A stretch of 64,000 nt of DNA, from positions 197,640,001-197,704,000 of the forward strand of contig CM059582.1 in assembly GCA_030407085.1 (NCBI GenBank). The letters run 5' to 3'. A model generated the notes under the pieces. The model was not told the DNA's origin. It was given only the letters and a program-made list of their open reading frames with translations, and did no database searches. This stretch comes from Trichopria drosophilae (Eukaryota; Arthropoda; Insecta; Hymenoptera; Diapriidae). Shown here piece after piece: positions 49,111 through 59,894 of this stretch (positions within the stretch are counted from its first letter, which is position 1; the number at the start of each line of letters is the position of its first letter). The position numbers and the translations under genes are program-made.

Positions 49111-51840
49111 GACATAAGTTTTTTTTTGTGGTCCGGTGTTATTAACTGTACTGGAAAATGAAATTTTTCTGGTCATGTTTCTAATTATCCCATTTAGTAT
49201 CAATCATGTTTCGTTTGAAACTCAAACGTATATTATATTAGAATAAAAAGTTAGATAAACTGTTGATATACAATATTCCGTTTCTTTAAAAATAATCTTG
49301 TAATTGTATATGATAGCGACTAAAAATGCATTACACGATTGGAATCTTGATATACTTATTCTGCAAACTTTCAGTAAAATTTTGAAGTAGTTAAATACTA
49401 GCTAAAGGGGATCTAAAATATCGAAAACTTTGAAGTAGCAGTAAAAGACAAATTCCAGATCGGAAGGAATGATGCAGACTAAAAGTTCGAAATGATGTAA
49501 TACGGAAAAGGCAAGATGATAGAAAATACTAGGCAATACTAGATGAAAAGTAATTCTTTTTAGAATACGTCAACATTTTTGTTGCAAAAGTATTATTCAT
49601 GAAACATAATACTAAAATAAATTATTTAAATATTAGGTTGTAATTAATTATTTCAATACTTATAAGCTGATAATTGAATCTGCATAATTATCTTTCAATA
49701 ATTTTCAGTTAAAGGAAAATAAAAGTTTAGAAAAAAGAGCACTTATAAAGAATGATATCTTTTTTTTGTAATAAGGGAATCACGAGTATATCCACTCACA
49801 AGGAATTATGAAATTCGGATGCCAAAGTTAGTACCATGACTGAATTCACAAATATCGACTCATTAAAGGAATGTTTCATTATACAAAATAAATGTACTGC
49901 ACGTTCAACGATATTCCGTAATTGTTATGTCCAGGTTCTCTCTTCCATGTGCACATATATTCTATTAAATCTTTCATATACATAGAGAAGGGGACGTAGT
50001 GCAGAGACGGCACACAAGCAATTATCGGAGCAGGAGGGAATATCAGCCCCGAATAGACAATTACGGGGGGGGGGGGTGACGGGAGTTATGAAATGGTATA
50101 TGAAAATCGCAAATATTTCATTGTAAAATTTTACGAATACATAGAAACTCATTTTTGTCACATCCCACTATAGGCCAAAAGGCATTCCATAACAGACACT
50201 ATGCAAGATTTCAACGGATTTGATCGAAACTCGTTACTCAGGGATTTTTTGGGTCGCTTGAATACGAATCTGACATCCATTCTCGACAATTCAAAATGGC
50301 GGATCTAATATGGCGGATGAATTTTGAAAAATTAAACGAAATCACTTAAAACTCGGTACACAGAGAAAATCAGATTGTAAGAAATAGTTCTTAAAAATTA
50401 TGATTGTTCTGAGAACTACACTATTTAGTAATGAGTACAATCTGCGACGTAGTTGGTACAATGTCATTATGTTTCAACAACAACTTTAATATTGTAAACC
50501 AAAATTTTGTATCAGGTAATATTTGTTTTTTTTACGATTTACAATCTTATCATTGTTAAATTCACATATTGTTATGATTACAGACTTAGATTGTATGATT
50601 TACAATCTAAACTTGTATCAAACACACGCGCATGCGCTTGGGGAGCGCAAGAAATCCGTTAGTGTGTATACAATCGATAGGCAACGAAATATCGAACGCG
50701 AACTCGAAATTCGAAATCGAAAGACGTAGCCGAGACCGCCGAGACATAATAACATACATAGTACGATATCATCACCATAGGTGGTGCACGATCGTCAGTA
50801 TATATCTCGCAAGTGTTACGCAGAAACGGCAAGTTAGTATATAAGAAAGCTTTCACATTGAAAATGAATAACTGTCTGTGCGAAAAGTGCGGCTTTGTTT
50901 GCGACTAAATATTAAGCGTTACAAATTCGTTTAGATTGTTATATAATATGTAGGGTATATTTAATGTATAAACTACTTAAATTTAGGTGTAAACCGGCGT
51001 ACGTGTGTCTCATATACCTTGATAAATGTAGTAATAAAAGAAACGCGTAGTTAAATAAGGCATATCGTAGAGTGGAAGATTTGTATCACTACGTTCAAAA
51101 TATATTTTGTATACAGCATAAAAGAATTCGTGATCTTACTATCTTCAGTTAATACGACTGACAATAAAATGTACTGGTTACAATTTCTTCACAATGCGGA
51201 ATACACATCGTTGTATAATCTGTGATCGTACCCAGAACATTCTCTATTCGTATCACACGCAGATTGTCTCTGATACAATAATTAGTGCTGTGCCTATGGG
51301 AATCACAAAATATCATATCCGGTACAATATTTCTAGTACCCATTACAATCCATTTCTCTCTGTGTACTCATCAGGGTTTTTGGGGTCGCTGATTACGAAT
51401 ATGAGGTCAAATTTACAGCATTCAAAAGGGCTGAACAAAATTCACATGACCGAGTAATAATCATTGATTGACGGGATTTTCAAGTACTGGGCAGTCTTAT
51501 TGCACACAATTTATGTACTTCCTCTTAGCGTGACTAACAACATGGACGTGGGAAGTACTTTAGTCTCTTTCTTTATTTTTTTTTGTATTTTGTTTTATTG
51601 CTTTTTTTAACTTTTTTTTTACCCTTTTTTCACTTGTTTTTTTACTTGTTTTTTTTTTATATACTACAAATATTATTTCATGGATCGTCATCGTCATCGA
51701 CTTCTTCATCTTCTGACAATATAATATTATCCAACCATTTAAACGTATCCGCGAGTCCAGTATTATCATAATCTGATAATACTGCTTCAGACGGTTACTG
51801 TCTCGATTAAAGAAAGCGACTCTTTGAGAAATAGAACTCG
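49111..51840. other. Noncoding stretch with two CTGATTACGAAT-type copies and a poly-G run
   Basis: A run of about 12 G lies at about 50065-50077. Copies of the dispersed repeat lie at 50236-50325 (GGGTCGCTTGAATACGAATC and two nearby ATGGCGGAT segments) and 51362-51445 (GGGGTCGCTGATTACGAAT). A T-rich low-complexity region spans about 51560-51660. No gene recognised. Confidence 0.5.
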
Positions 51841-52299
51841 CCCGGGTAAAATGATTTATATACGATTGTATAGATATTGTATAGAATTTTATAGAAATCA
51901 TGTACAATTATATACAATTATATTCAAATGTATACAATTATATATGAATTTTGTCTCTATAGAATTGTATATGGCGGTATGTAAACGTATATGATTGTAT
52001 ATAAGTATATACAAATATATACATTTGCATATATTTTTCTGTAATATCTGATTATCCCTTGTCAACCAGCAGCTATATGATTGTATATAGTTGTATATAA
52101 ATATATACAGCTGTATACAGTTTTATAGAAATATATACAATAATATACAGTTGTAAATAAGATACGTAAAAAATATAGAATTCCCGATATAAAACGATAT
52201 TCTGCAGCCACCGCTGACGTATGTTGCTGTGTCGTTAAATTTACACCAGAATACTATAAATGGTGCATTTAAAATGGCATACGTTCATGCTCGAGTTTG

Positions 52300-52475
52300 G
52301 TATTGATTGGGAGTGTTCGATTTAGGTGGATACGTATACCAAACGTATCTCAAACGTATCCCAATCGTATATACCGTATCCCGCATACCCAGTGTATCCA
52401 TTCGGATGCGGTATACGATTGGGATACGATTGGTGTACGTATTCAATCGAACGCCCCCGAGTATCCGTATTCCGT
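52300..52475. repeat. Imperfect inverted repeat of GTATACG/CGTATCC words
   Basis: About 60 bp on each side pair imperfectly: GTATACCAAACGTAT..CCAATCGTATA..CCG against CGGTATACGATTGGGATACG..TGGTGTAC. Word content resembles the region at 36660-36960. Confidence 0.5.
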
Positions 52476-52496
52476 ATCCTTCCGTACACCCAGAAA

Positions 52497-53080
52497 AGTG
52501 AAAGTAAAATTACATTTCCGAGATTTTACAATTTTGATGACATATCCTATTATATATTAATTTCGTTGTAAAATTACATTTTTCGCGTAAATAACCAACG
52601 AAAACGCAAGGAAATTTACCAAAAACATGTAAAATTCACAATGGAAATGTAAATTTACAGCGTAACAGGTGGAAATAAAAATACCAGTGATATTCGTGGT
52701 AATTTTACATAGAATGTGTAAAAAAAAAAATGGAAAATTACAAGCCCACTGTAATCTGGGTTTCTCGTCAACTTGCGGTGGCGCTGCTGTCCGCATTACA
52801 GTTTCGTGTAAACAGAACTTCCCAGCAAACGAAAACGATTAAAATAAATTCTAGAGGCTAAAAATGCACTAAAATTACTAAAATGAATACATTTAAACTG
52901 ATATTTTTAATTTTCAATTCGTTTTCGTTTACTGGGTGATTCTTTCCAATTTACAGTGCACATGTAAAATTACATCGATATTATAGTAATTTTACTATAG
53001 CACTGTAAATTTACAACGATTCTATTGGTATTTTAATTTCCACTTTTCACTGCAAAATTACATCAACTTTTTTTACAGTG
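52497..53080. repeat. Region of repeated GTAAATTTACA / GTAAAATTACA palindromes with a CACTGTAAA end
   Basis: The right end reads TTTTTTTACAGTG (inverted CACTGTAAAAAAA) at 53068-53080. Inside, palindromic words TGTAAATTTACA and TGTAAAATTACA recur many times. The left end near 52497 (AAAAGTGAAAGTAAAATTAC) is less clear. It may be a non-autonomous DNA transposon with subterminal repeats; family not assigned. A smaller element (52829-52937) is nested. Confidence 0.4.
52829..52937. mobile_element. Small palindromic MITE (about 109 bp)
   Basis: Left CCCAGCAAACGAAAACGATT and right inverted CGTTTTCGTTTACTGGG give terminal inverted repeats of about 25 bp with few mismatches. It is nested inside the palindrome-word region. 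Target duplication unclear. Confidence 0.5.
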
Positions 53081-53161
53081 TATATATATATAGATCATAT
53101 AGATACATATTTCCTTCATTGGCGTATCCATACAAGCTGAACGAGTGGTGGAGTACACCCA

Positions 53162-53834
53162 CACGGAGAGAAATGAGAAAGGATGAAACTGTAGATATTT
53201 CTTCGCCTTTGTACTAAGATTTGGTGCTGGTTCTGCACCATGTGTCGCGTGATATCAATCTAAGAAACCCACAGTCTCAGACTGTGAAAACGCTTAGGAT
53301 GAGACTGCAAAACTGCGATGCTTTCTTCGAGGTTTTCTCCTGCCTAAGTTTCTTAGACTAGGGCTCTCGTGGACTTTTTTGTAGGAAATTTCCTCCTCTA
53401 CAAAAAAGGTTTAGTAAATTTTTGCTCTATCTTGCACCGTTTTCGATACGGAAGCGATAGAACGAAGAACATCGAGTTTTTAAAACAAAAGATAAACATG
53501 GCGTCGGAAGCTGAATACGTTGTTTTTCATTCTATTGCTTCCGTATCGAAAACGGTGCAAGATAGAGCAAAAATTTACTAAACCTTTTTTGTAGAGGAGG
53601 AAATTTCCTACAAAAAAGTCCGGGAGAGCCCTAGTCTAAGAAGTAAAACTTAGGCGGGAGAAAGCCTAGAAGAAAGCTTCTAGTTTTGCAGTCTCATCCT
53701 AAGCGTTTTCACAGTCTGAGACTGTGGGTTTCTTAGATTGATATCACGCGACACATGGTGCAGAACCAGCACCAAATCTTAGTACAGTGGCGAAGGAATA
53801 CCTACAGTTTCATCCTTTCTCATTTCTCTCCGTG
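53162..53834. mobile_element. Foldback element with 300-bp arms (673 bp)
   Basis: Ends CACGGAGAGAAATGAGAAAG and its perfect reverse complement; arms of about 300 bp pair almost continuously down to a 67-bp loop (53463-53529). Perfect inner blocks include GCACCGTTTTCGATACGGAA. Within each arm there is also a short self-palindrome, CAGTCTCAGACTG. The loop plus arm gives a 70-codon frame, which is a by-product. Target duplication not evident; superfamily unknown. Confidence 0.8.
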
Positions 53835-54139
53835 CAGGTCGGGCATTAATTCGTGCTGTCGTAAGTCGTATAACATGGATAAATTTCTTACGACTCTTGT
53901 TACGACAACGGTAAGTAATACACCTGGGTGTACATATTACAGTAGTCCTCCCCTTTTTTTAACTTCTTCCCTTATTTTAACTTGTTTCCTTCCTCTACAT
54001 ATTTTAACTTGTCTCCTTCACTCGTGCTACCACTCGACCTGCGCGACGTGTCTGATCATGCGCATAGACGCGGAACAGGAAGGCAAACACGGCTAACAAT
54101 TTGTTATCTCTGGGAGCGTTCGAGATTGGCGAATCGTTT

Positions 54140-54232
54140 CCTTATCGTCTCCTCATCGTACCAAAAATGGGAATCGCGATTTGCTCCCGCATTCTATCGT
54201 TACCATTTTTGGTACGATAAGGAGACGATAAG
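54140..54232. repeat. Short perfect-type inverted repeat
   Basis: CCTTATCGTCTCCTCATCGT then ACCAAAAATGG (54140-54170) pairs with CCATTTTTGGTACGATAAGG then AGACGATAAG (54203-54232) with one mismatch and a loop of about 32 bp. Confidence 0.7.
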
Positions 54233-54667
54233 AAGACGTGTAAAATTATATACACTTATATACAATTGTATACGTTCATATACAATTATATAGAGACAAA
54301 AATGCTATACAATTATATACAATTGTATACAAAATTTCGTATGCAATTATATACAATTGTATAGACCTCATTTTTACCCGGGCGGTTACACGGCACCAAA
54401 ACATGAAGCAAAGCACTAAAACCCTTTCTATAAGTCAAAATAATGACATTAATATCTGAATAAATCAGATATTTTTATAAAATATGCTTCTGTATTATTT
54501 TTAACTGTTTTAATCGAGAAAGTAAATTTTTTTTACATCTCTATCAACCCCTCAAAGAGCATTTAAAATTTTTTAATACAATTTTTTAATACAAAATAAA
54601 ATACACGCCATAATATTTGACCAATTAGTATAAAATTTTATAAAAAGTTGTACCATATACTATACAA

Positions 54668-54973
54668 TTAGAGTATTAAATTCAAAATTCGAAATTCTAA
54701 AGTGGACTCTTGTCCGTTTTTAGAGGCCTTCTGGTTCGGTTTATACGAACAGGCCGAATGTAAATAAGATTCACACACACAACAGTTGACCGGATTGATG
54801 ACACGTTTGTTGCACCCTCTGCAAATTATAGATTTCCTCTTGATGGTAAGACCGGGATCGGACTACAGATTGTTAGAGTGAAGCCTTTTGTAAATTGGTG
54901 AAGCTTGGTGCACTGTTGACGAGTCAAGATGCCCAATAGAATCTCCTGGTTTTCTTTTAAGAGACTTTTTCAT
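54668..54973 (-). pseudogene. Broken ORF with a PHD/treble-clef-like zinc finger
   Basis: Reading from ATG at 54973 on the minus strand the frame gives a lysine-rich N-terminus (MKKSLKRKPGDS...), then a TAG at 54865-54863, then continues in the same frame to a stop at 54670-54668. After the TAG come KRKSIICRGCNKR and a full zinc-ligand pattern CX2CX9CX2CX4HX2C (the cysteines of CRGC and CVC, the histidine of SYLHSAC and its final C), followed by a basic tail. This pattern is common in PHD/treble-clef fingers of unnamed insect proteins and transposon ORF1 products. The TAG is preceded by a pyrimidine-rich CTCTAACAATCTGTAG, so an exon start there is also possible. Homology appears to end near 54700. 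Family identity is my inference; the zinc pattern is directly visible. Confidence 0.5.
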
Positions 54974-55873
54974 GACTGGCTTACATGCAGTAAGAAAGAA
55001 GTAGCTGAATATCCTGCGTCAATATCAATAAAATTGAAAACGTACAACAATAAAGATCCAAACAGCAGGTAGAATCCCTTCTGGTACTGAATAAAATCTC
55101 AAAGATCCCAATCTGAATTGCAGTAGATGCGGATTGTTTACATTTAACAATTTCTTATATCCACTGTAAACACAGAGTATTGTAACACGAACGTCAGAAT
55201 AATGAAAAATAATAACACGCACACACCTTAAAGCCATAAAATACTTATGACACTTTGGTTTTATATGTTGGGACAATTTATAACGTCTTTATATATGTAA
55301 AATTTGAAGATTTCAAGCACAGTATAAAAAATAAATAAAAGTTTACACTGTATTTGTTGGATGCACTAATATAATGCACAGTTAATATGCACAGAAATGC
55401 TGCGCCAAAAACGTTTGACAAAACCACTCACTATACTTATACTTGAAGTGCCACGTTTAAATTTAACGAATTACAGACAACAAGCACAGTAGAATAATAA
55501 CGAACCAAAATTATCATTCGAACTCGAAGTTAAAGGATTGTGACACAAAAACGGCGGCGGGACAATAACTCTTTATAAATAAATTAAATATATAGAATAG
55601 GACGTACAGTTCACGAAACTTAATTTGACTAAGTACACCAGCGACGATAAATGCGTCCGAACAGTACGACTGACTAGTATACAATGTTACGACAAATATT
55701 ATGACAATTTCTCTCGTGATTCAAGTACATTTTATTGCTTAGTTCTATAATTCCAGTATTTTAAGGTTATTTACAGGGAATGTAATCTAAAATTTATATG
55801 ATTTTGAGTAATTTCTCGAAATGAAGGAGCCACTGTTTCATGATGAGTACTCAAATATTTTTTTAACTTACGG
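54974..55873. other. Noncoding stretch upstream of the zinc-finger ORF
   Basis: AT-rich with a small GC-rich spot, ACGGCGGCGGGAC near 55550, next to a TTTATAAA box. It could be the 5' region of a mobile element to which the zinc-finger ORF belongs (minus strand), but no terminal repeats were seen. Confidence 0.35.
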
Positions 55874-56021
55874 GGCAGGGCCCCACTATGTCGCCTTACT
55901 GATGAGTCCAGTAGTGGGGACCGGGACGAAACGATCGACACAGTGGTCTGCATTATCCGCCACTGTCGGTATGGTAGATTTCCGCCATACCGGAAGGAGG
56001 TAATGCTACCTTACCTCTTCA
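55874..56021 (+). repeat. 5'-truncated left LTR
   Basis: 148 bp identical to the last 148 bp of the right LTR (56365-56512) except for one visible T/C difference. It ends in CA immediately before the primer-binding-like site. Sequence upstream of 55874 does not match, so the first roughly 100 bp of this LTR is missing. The element is therefore young but damaged. Confidence 0.8.
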
Positions 56022-56265
56022 TTGGTGACCCTGGTAACCCAACTCCATTGCTTCCCTTACCGCATCTGTAGCTGCTCACACACGAGTCCAATTCCTCTTT
56101 CCGCTGGAGCCTAGCTGCTCACACACGAGTCCGATTCCTCGTTCCGCTGGAGCCCTGAAAGGTTTGCTGTCGGCAATGAGTTGGGGTGAACTCGTTCCTT
56201 CTGAACTATCATTGTATCGTTCCGTCCTAGTCCTACGTCCTGCAACGTCACTGGAGGGGGAGTAT
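56022..56265 (+). mobile_element. Coding-free internal region of a TRIM-like LTR element
   Basis: Starts one base after the LTR with TGGTGACCCTGGTAACCC (56023-56040), a primer-binding-like site beginning with TGG. It contains a 43-bp tandem duplication (56069-56111 and 56112-56154, two differences) and ends with a purine-rich GGAGGGGGAG (56253-56262) just before the right LTR, as a polypurine tract would. At about 245 bp it cannot encode gag or pol, so it would need proteins from another element. TRIM (terminal-repeat retrotransposon in miniature) or a large internal deletion both fit. Confidence 0.7.
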
Positions 56266-56512
56266 TGTGGCGACTGCCGTCGAACTCCTTTCTCGCAAGT
56301 GACTGCAGTAGCACAGCTTTCGTATATAAGCCCGCAATTTCCACTCTTCCTCCGGATCGTATAAGGCAGGGCCCCACTACGTCGCCTTACTGATGAGTCC
56401 AGTAGTGGGGACCGGGACGAAACGATCGACACAGTGGTCTGCATTATCCGCCACTGTCGGTATGGTAGATTTCCGCCATACCGGAAGGAGGTAATGCTAC
56501 CTTACCTCTTCA
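56266..56512 (+). repeat. Complete right LTR (247 bp)
   Basis: Begins TGTGGCGAC and ends CCTCTTCA, giving the TG...CA ends typical of LTRs. A TATATAAG box lies at about 56323 and could serve as promoter. A GGTATGG...CCATACC hairpin lies near the 3' end. Confidence 0.75.
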
Positions 56513-57125
56513 GTTTTTATGAAATCGATGAAATGAAACATTGGCAAAAAGTTACGCGCGAATGTTTCTGCGGAAAATTTTTACTTATAGCATGTTGAAG
56601 TTTTGTTCGTACAATGATCGAAAGTTTTTTTTTCGTTTTCTTAATTGGCCCTAAATATTTAATAGGGTCAAATGTTCAATACAGTCGGCAAAACTCGGGT
56701 GAAATTGTTCACTGTAACGTTCACGAGAACTTTCAGTCCTCCTTCGGGTAGTTTGCAACAATGTTATTATTTTTATAGCTGCATTTGAATAACAGTAATT
56801 TGTTTCAGCGTATATAGAGCATGAGACAAGGCAATACAACAATGCGTAGAGAGAAATAGAGAGAGAGACGCGAACGTGCCCTCTAATAGGTTCACGAAAT
56901 CATGTGATGCGAGAAAGTGTCCCTTCGCGTTAATTACCGAAAGGACGGGCAGACGAGCGAGGAACACTCGAGATATCGGTTCTCTGTAGCGAAACGCGCC
57001 TTTAATTTTTGTTTAGCGGATATTTGCGTAAATCGCGTCACTGCCGATCTTGGATCTTAAAGTGAGAAGTGAAGCCTGTGCCACTACTGGGCGGAATTAG
57101 TGTTCTTGCGAGGAATAATAGCGTT
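56513..57125. other. Noncoding stretch between LTR element and DDB1 fragment
   Basis: Contains a GAGAGAGAGAC tract near 56862 and a CpG-richer segment at about 56880-57120. No gene recognised. Confidence 0.4.
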
Positions 57126-57353
57126 CATTGCTTCGCGTTCAACGTTGTCTTGCCTCCAAGGAATTTTGACGAATTCTTTGTCCCTTAAAGAAATTTCGTT
57201 AGTCTTGACGTGTCGTCCGTTAATGTCTTGGTGAATTAAGATTAATATGGGATTGGCACAGCCGTGCAAGAAATTTACATCTTGTACTTGTTGTTCGTCT
57301 ATTCGGATAGAAGCCGCTTTTAACTCTGGGTTCTCTTTGTCTAATGGAATAAT
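57126..57353 (-). pseudogene. DDB1: Isolated DDB1 (damage-specific DNA-binding protein 1) fragment
   Basis: The minus-strand frame encodes 76 residues that align without gaps to the first beta-propeller of DDB1, starting IIPLDKENPELKA, with the highly characteristic GRHVKT.E.SLR.KEF..PW.Q.NVE segment and ending NVEREAM. DDB1 is the adaptor of CUL4 ubiquitin ligases and is normally about 1,140 residues in many exons. Here no neighbouring part is visible: beyond NVEREAM the frame runs 13 unrelated residues to a stop at 57086-57084, and before IIPLD the same frame soon meets a stop. No acceptor AG is visible directly before IIPLD and no donor GT directly after EAM, so it is more likely a captured or duplicated fragment than an exon of the working gene. 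The fragment itself has no stops or frameshifts. Confidence 0.8.
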
Positions 57354-57702
57354 TAGATTTATTTAGAATTATTATCTGATTTAACCGGCGATATATTTTA
57401 TAATCGCGTATTCACTTTATCTGCAGTTCACATTTCTGCAGTGAAAGTTCTTTTTTTTGTTAATATTTATTTACCATATTAATTTGCAAAATATATCTTA
57501 ATTTTATCAATTATTCGAGTCCTTTATTGCTGGTGGCTTTCGTCGTGATTCCGATCACTCTCCGCGGTCGCGAGTACATTTCTCTGCGTACTGACGCCGG
57601 TCAGGGCTGAAATCTTTTTAAGCTCGCCAATTTGCAGTTCTGGCAGAATTTTATTTCTTTTCATATTAGCTAACGTGGTATATAATTCCAAAAACGTTAC
57701 AA

Positions 57703-57720
57703 TGGCGCCCTACGTGTAAG
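57703..57720 (+). other. Possible LTR end and primer-binding-like site
   Basis: ACGTTACAA is followed by TGGCGCCCTACGTG, close to the TGGCGCCC start of many retroelement primer-binding sites. No partner LTR, gag or polypurine tract was found in the window, so this is only a hint. Confidence 0.25.
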
Positions 57721-58902
57721 AAAACGGGCAAACATTTTGAAAATTAAAGTCGTTTGATTTTTGAACGATTTAACGGCGAAAGCAACAGGCAGTTCACTAA
57801 AGTCCTCGCGTGTTTATGTTTATGCCGGTCAACTTAATACGAGGCGAATAATTTATTTTATGTTTAATATATGTGTTTACAGTGCATTTGTGTATTTGTA
57901 TATACTTATTGAATTTTATTTTTGATATCTAAATATTTGATGTCTGTTTATTTGATTTTATGTGTAGTGTGTTATTAATTTATTTTATTTCTTTTTCATT
58001 ATTTATTTTAAATTTGTTTATTTTTAAAAGAAATGTGATACAGTTATTTTATTTGACATTTATTTATTTTTATTGGTGTTATTTTTATAGTTCAACAATT
58101 AATTTTTTTTGCTATTTAAACAAAAAAATATAAAATCTTAATATTAAAATAAAATTATACTGTAACGGTTTTAATTAACATAAAATAAAAAAAAGGTAGT
58201 TATATTGAATATAATAAATATATGACGACCAAAATAGATTTTAAAAGAAGGATCGGTTGAAGTCAATCTCTAGCCAAAATATAAATCAGATAAATCCGTC
58301 TCGCGCAAACAGTTACAAAAGTGCCATCCAGTAATAAAAGCCACTACCCGGAAAAACATGAGATGAAAATGACCCAATAATTAAATGAGACAGTTAGAAA
58401 GAGAATGTAAGTAAAGTTTATTATAAATAACGCCAACATTTAATAGCCCGAGGAACATGAGAAAATCGGAACAAAGCCAGTACTTACATTTGTAGGTGCG
58501 TCGTACAGGTTCCCGACCACACACTCTCTCTCTCACTCTCGATATGTTAGGAAGGGGGCTTTTCCTAAGATAGGAACGTCGTTCCACGTATTAATAATAA
58601 ACTGACTCGTGACGGCGTACACTCTCAAGAATCGAAATTCTGTCATAAAACAAATACTGCACGCACGCAACGCTTCAGAAAAACGCACGACGAGGTCTCA
58701 CCGCCACCTGCCTTTTCGGTTGCACCGGACATGTGGACAGGAGCCTGCGCTGTTGCCAGACCTCAGCTTTACTCGCCGTTGTCTAGTCCTGAAAAACTCC
58801 CTAGTGTATAACTGACAAAACATTACTAGAGATAGCCATCGCCCGGGTTGAGGAACAACGGAATGCCTACTTTAGAACTAAATACTCCTATCTATATATA
58901 TA
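57721..58902. other. Noncoding stretch
   Basis: AT-rich until about 58470, then a more GC-balanced segment (58480-58830) with a CTCTCTCTCTCACTCTC tract. Frames of 68 codons on both strands show no recognisable domain. Confidence 0.4.
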
Positions 58903-59073
58903 TACAGGGTCAAAAAAAAAGGACAAAGGACAGGTTATTTCCCCCGCGTTAATGACGATTTGTCTATTTGCGGGTCGGCTCTCGGGTGGAGAGGTACAGG
59001 ACAGAGACAGACAGTACAAGACAGAAACTATAGGCACACACAACACCCACCCAGAGCCAGTCCCCCCTATATA
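58903..59073 (+). mobile_element. Solitary end of a TA-type transposon
   Basis: TATACAGGGTCAAAAAAAAAGG at about 58901 resembles the TA-CAGGGT ends of the next two elements. Its matching right end is not seen before the neighbouring element starts at 59074, so this is probably a truncated copy or half of an element interrupted by that insertion. Confidence 0.4.
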
Positions 59074-59816
59074 CTGGGTCATCGAAAAGTATCGGACCCC
59101 CCTAATATCTTCAGTTAGAATGCACTTAGGAGAAAATGTCCAATAGCAAAGTTGTATGGTTTCAAGCGGGGAGTAAGATGATGACCTTGACTTTGACCTT
59201 GACCATGTCCTTCAAGGTCATTTCAAGGTCAATCTTATTTTTTTAAATAGAACCCCCTACATTTTATTGCATATTCTTATAGCTTATCTCGAGAGCTTTC
59301 CAAAACACTATAATAAAATATTTTTTTATTAAGTACTTTTTGAGTTATAAAGGTTTGAAGTTAACAAGTTAAGCATTCTTACTGAAAATATTAGGGGGAT
59401 CCGATTAATGTATTTTCTTTAAACCAATTAATTGGTCTCATTATTCCGCGCACAAAAGTATTAAGGTTATGATTACTGAAAACTAAATAATATTTTACAA
59501 GATATTCTACATTTTGTGTCAAAAAATTGTTAACTTCAAACCTTTATAACTCAAAAAGTACTTAATAAAAAAATATTTTATTATAGTGTTTTAGAAAGCT
59601 CTCGAGATAAGCTATAAGAATATGTAATAAAATGTAGGGGGTTCTGTTTAAAAAATAAGATTGACCTTGAAATGACCTCGAAAGACATGGTCAAGGTCAA
59701 AGTCAAGGTCATCATCTTACTCCCCGCTTGAAACCATACAACTTTGCTATTGGACATTTTCTCCTAAGTGCATTCTAACTGAAGATATTAGAGGGGTCCG
59801 ATACTTTTCGATGACC

Positions 59817-59819
<3 letters not shown>
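59074..59819. mobile_element. TA-flanked foldback element (746 bp)
   Basis: Flanked by TA (59072-59073, 59820-59821). Ends are C(T/A)GGGTCATCGAAAAGTATC and its inverse. Arms of about 292 bp pair nearly continuously (to 59365 and from 59529), around a 163-bp loop. The loop contains a degenerate internal copy of the terminal sequence (CTGAAAATATTAGGGGGATC, about 59381-59400). Arms include repeated TGACCTTGA/TCAAGGTCA words. Terminal sequence and TA duplication fit a non-autonomous Tc1/mariner-like element. Confidence 0.85.

Positions 59820-59853
<34 letters not shown>
59820..59853. repeat. (TA)n microsatellite between two foldbacks
   Basis: About 34 bp of alternating T and A directly following the 746-bp element, a natural target for TA-specific transposons. 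Confidence 0.85.
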
Positions 59854-59854
<1 letters not shown>

Positions 59855-59894
59855 CCCAGCATTTCCGTTACAATACATAACATTATTTGTTATA

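Larger units (their letters stand above)
51841..54382. mobile_element. Composite 2.5-kb element with CCCGGGTAAAAxTGA terminal inverted repeats
   Basis: Left end CCCGGGTAAAATGATTTATA and right end the inverted CATTTTTACCCGGG, both bordered by CG. Inside each end lies a long series of imperfect TATACAATTGTATA-like words (51850-52160 and 54240-54365). The interior holds several other inverted repeats (52300-52470, 52829-52937, 53162-53834, 54140-54232). The pair of ends could be one large element with nested insertions, or two small elements in opposite orientation. No transposase frame. Confidence 0.55.

Noticed and set aside
53369..53581. 70-codon frame across the loop of the 53162-53834 foldback
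   Set aside because: Most of it is arm sequence of the palindrome; no domain is visible.
57530..57705. Minus-strand frame of about 59 codons beside the DDB1 fragment
   Set aside because: Checked as a possible second DDB1 exon, but it does not match any DDB1 segment I know; probably chance in a GC-balanced region.
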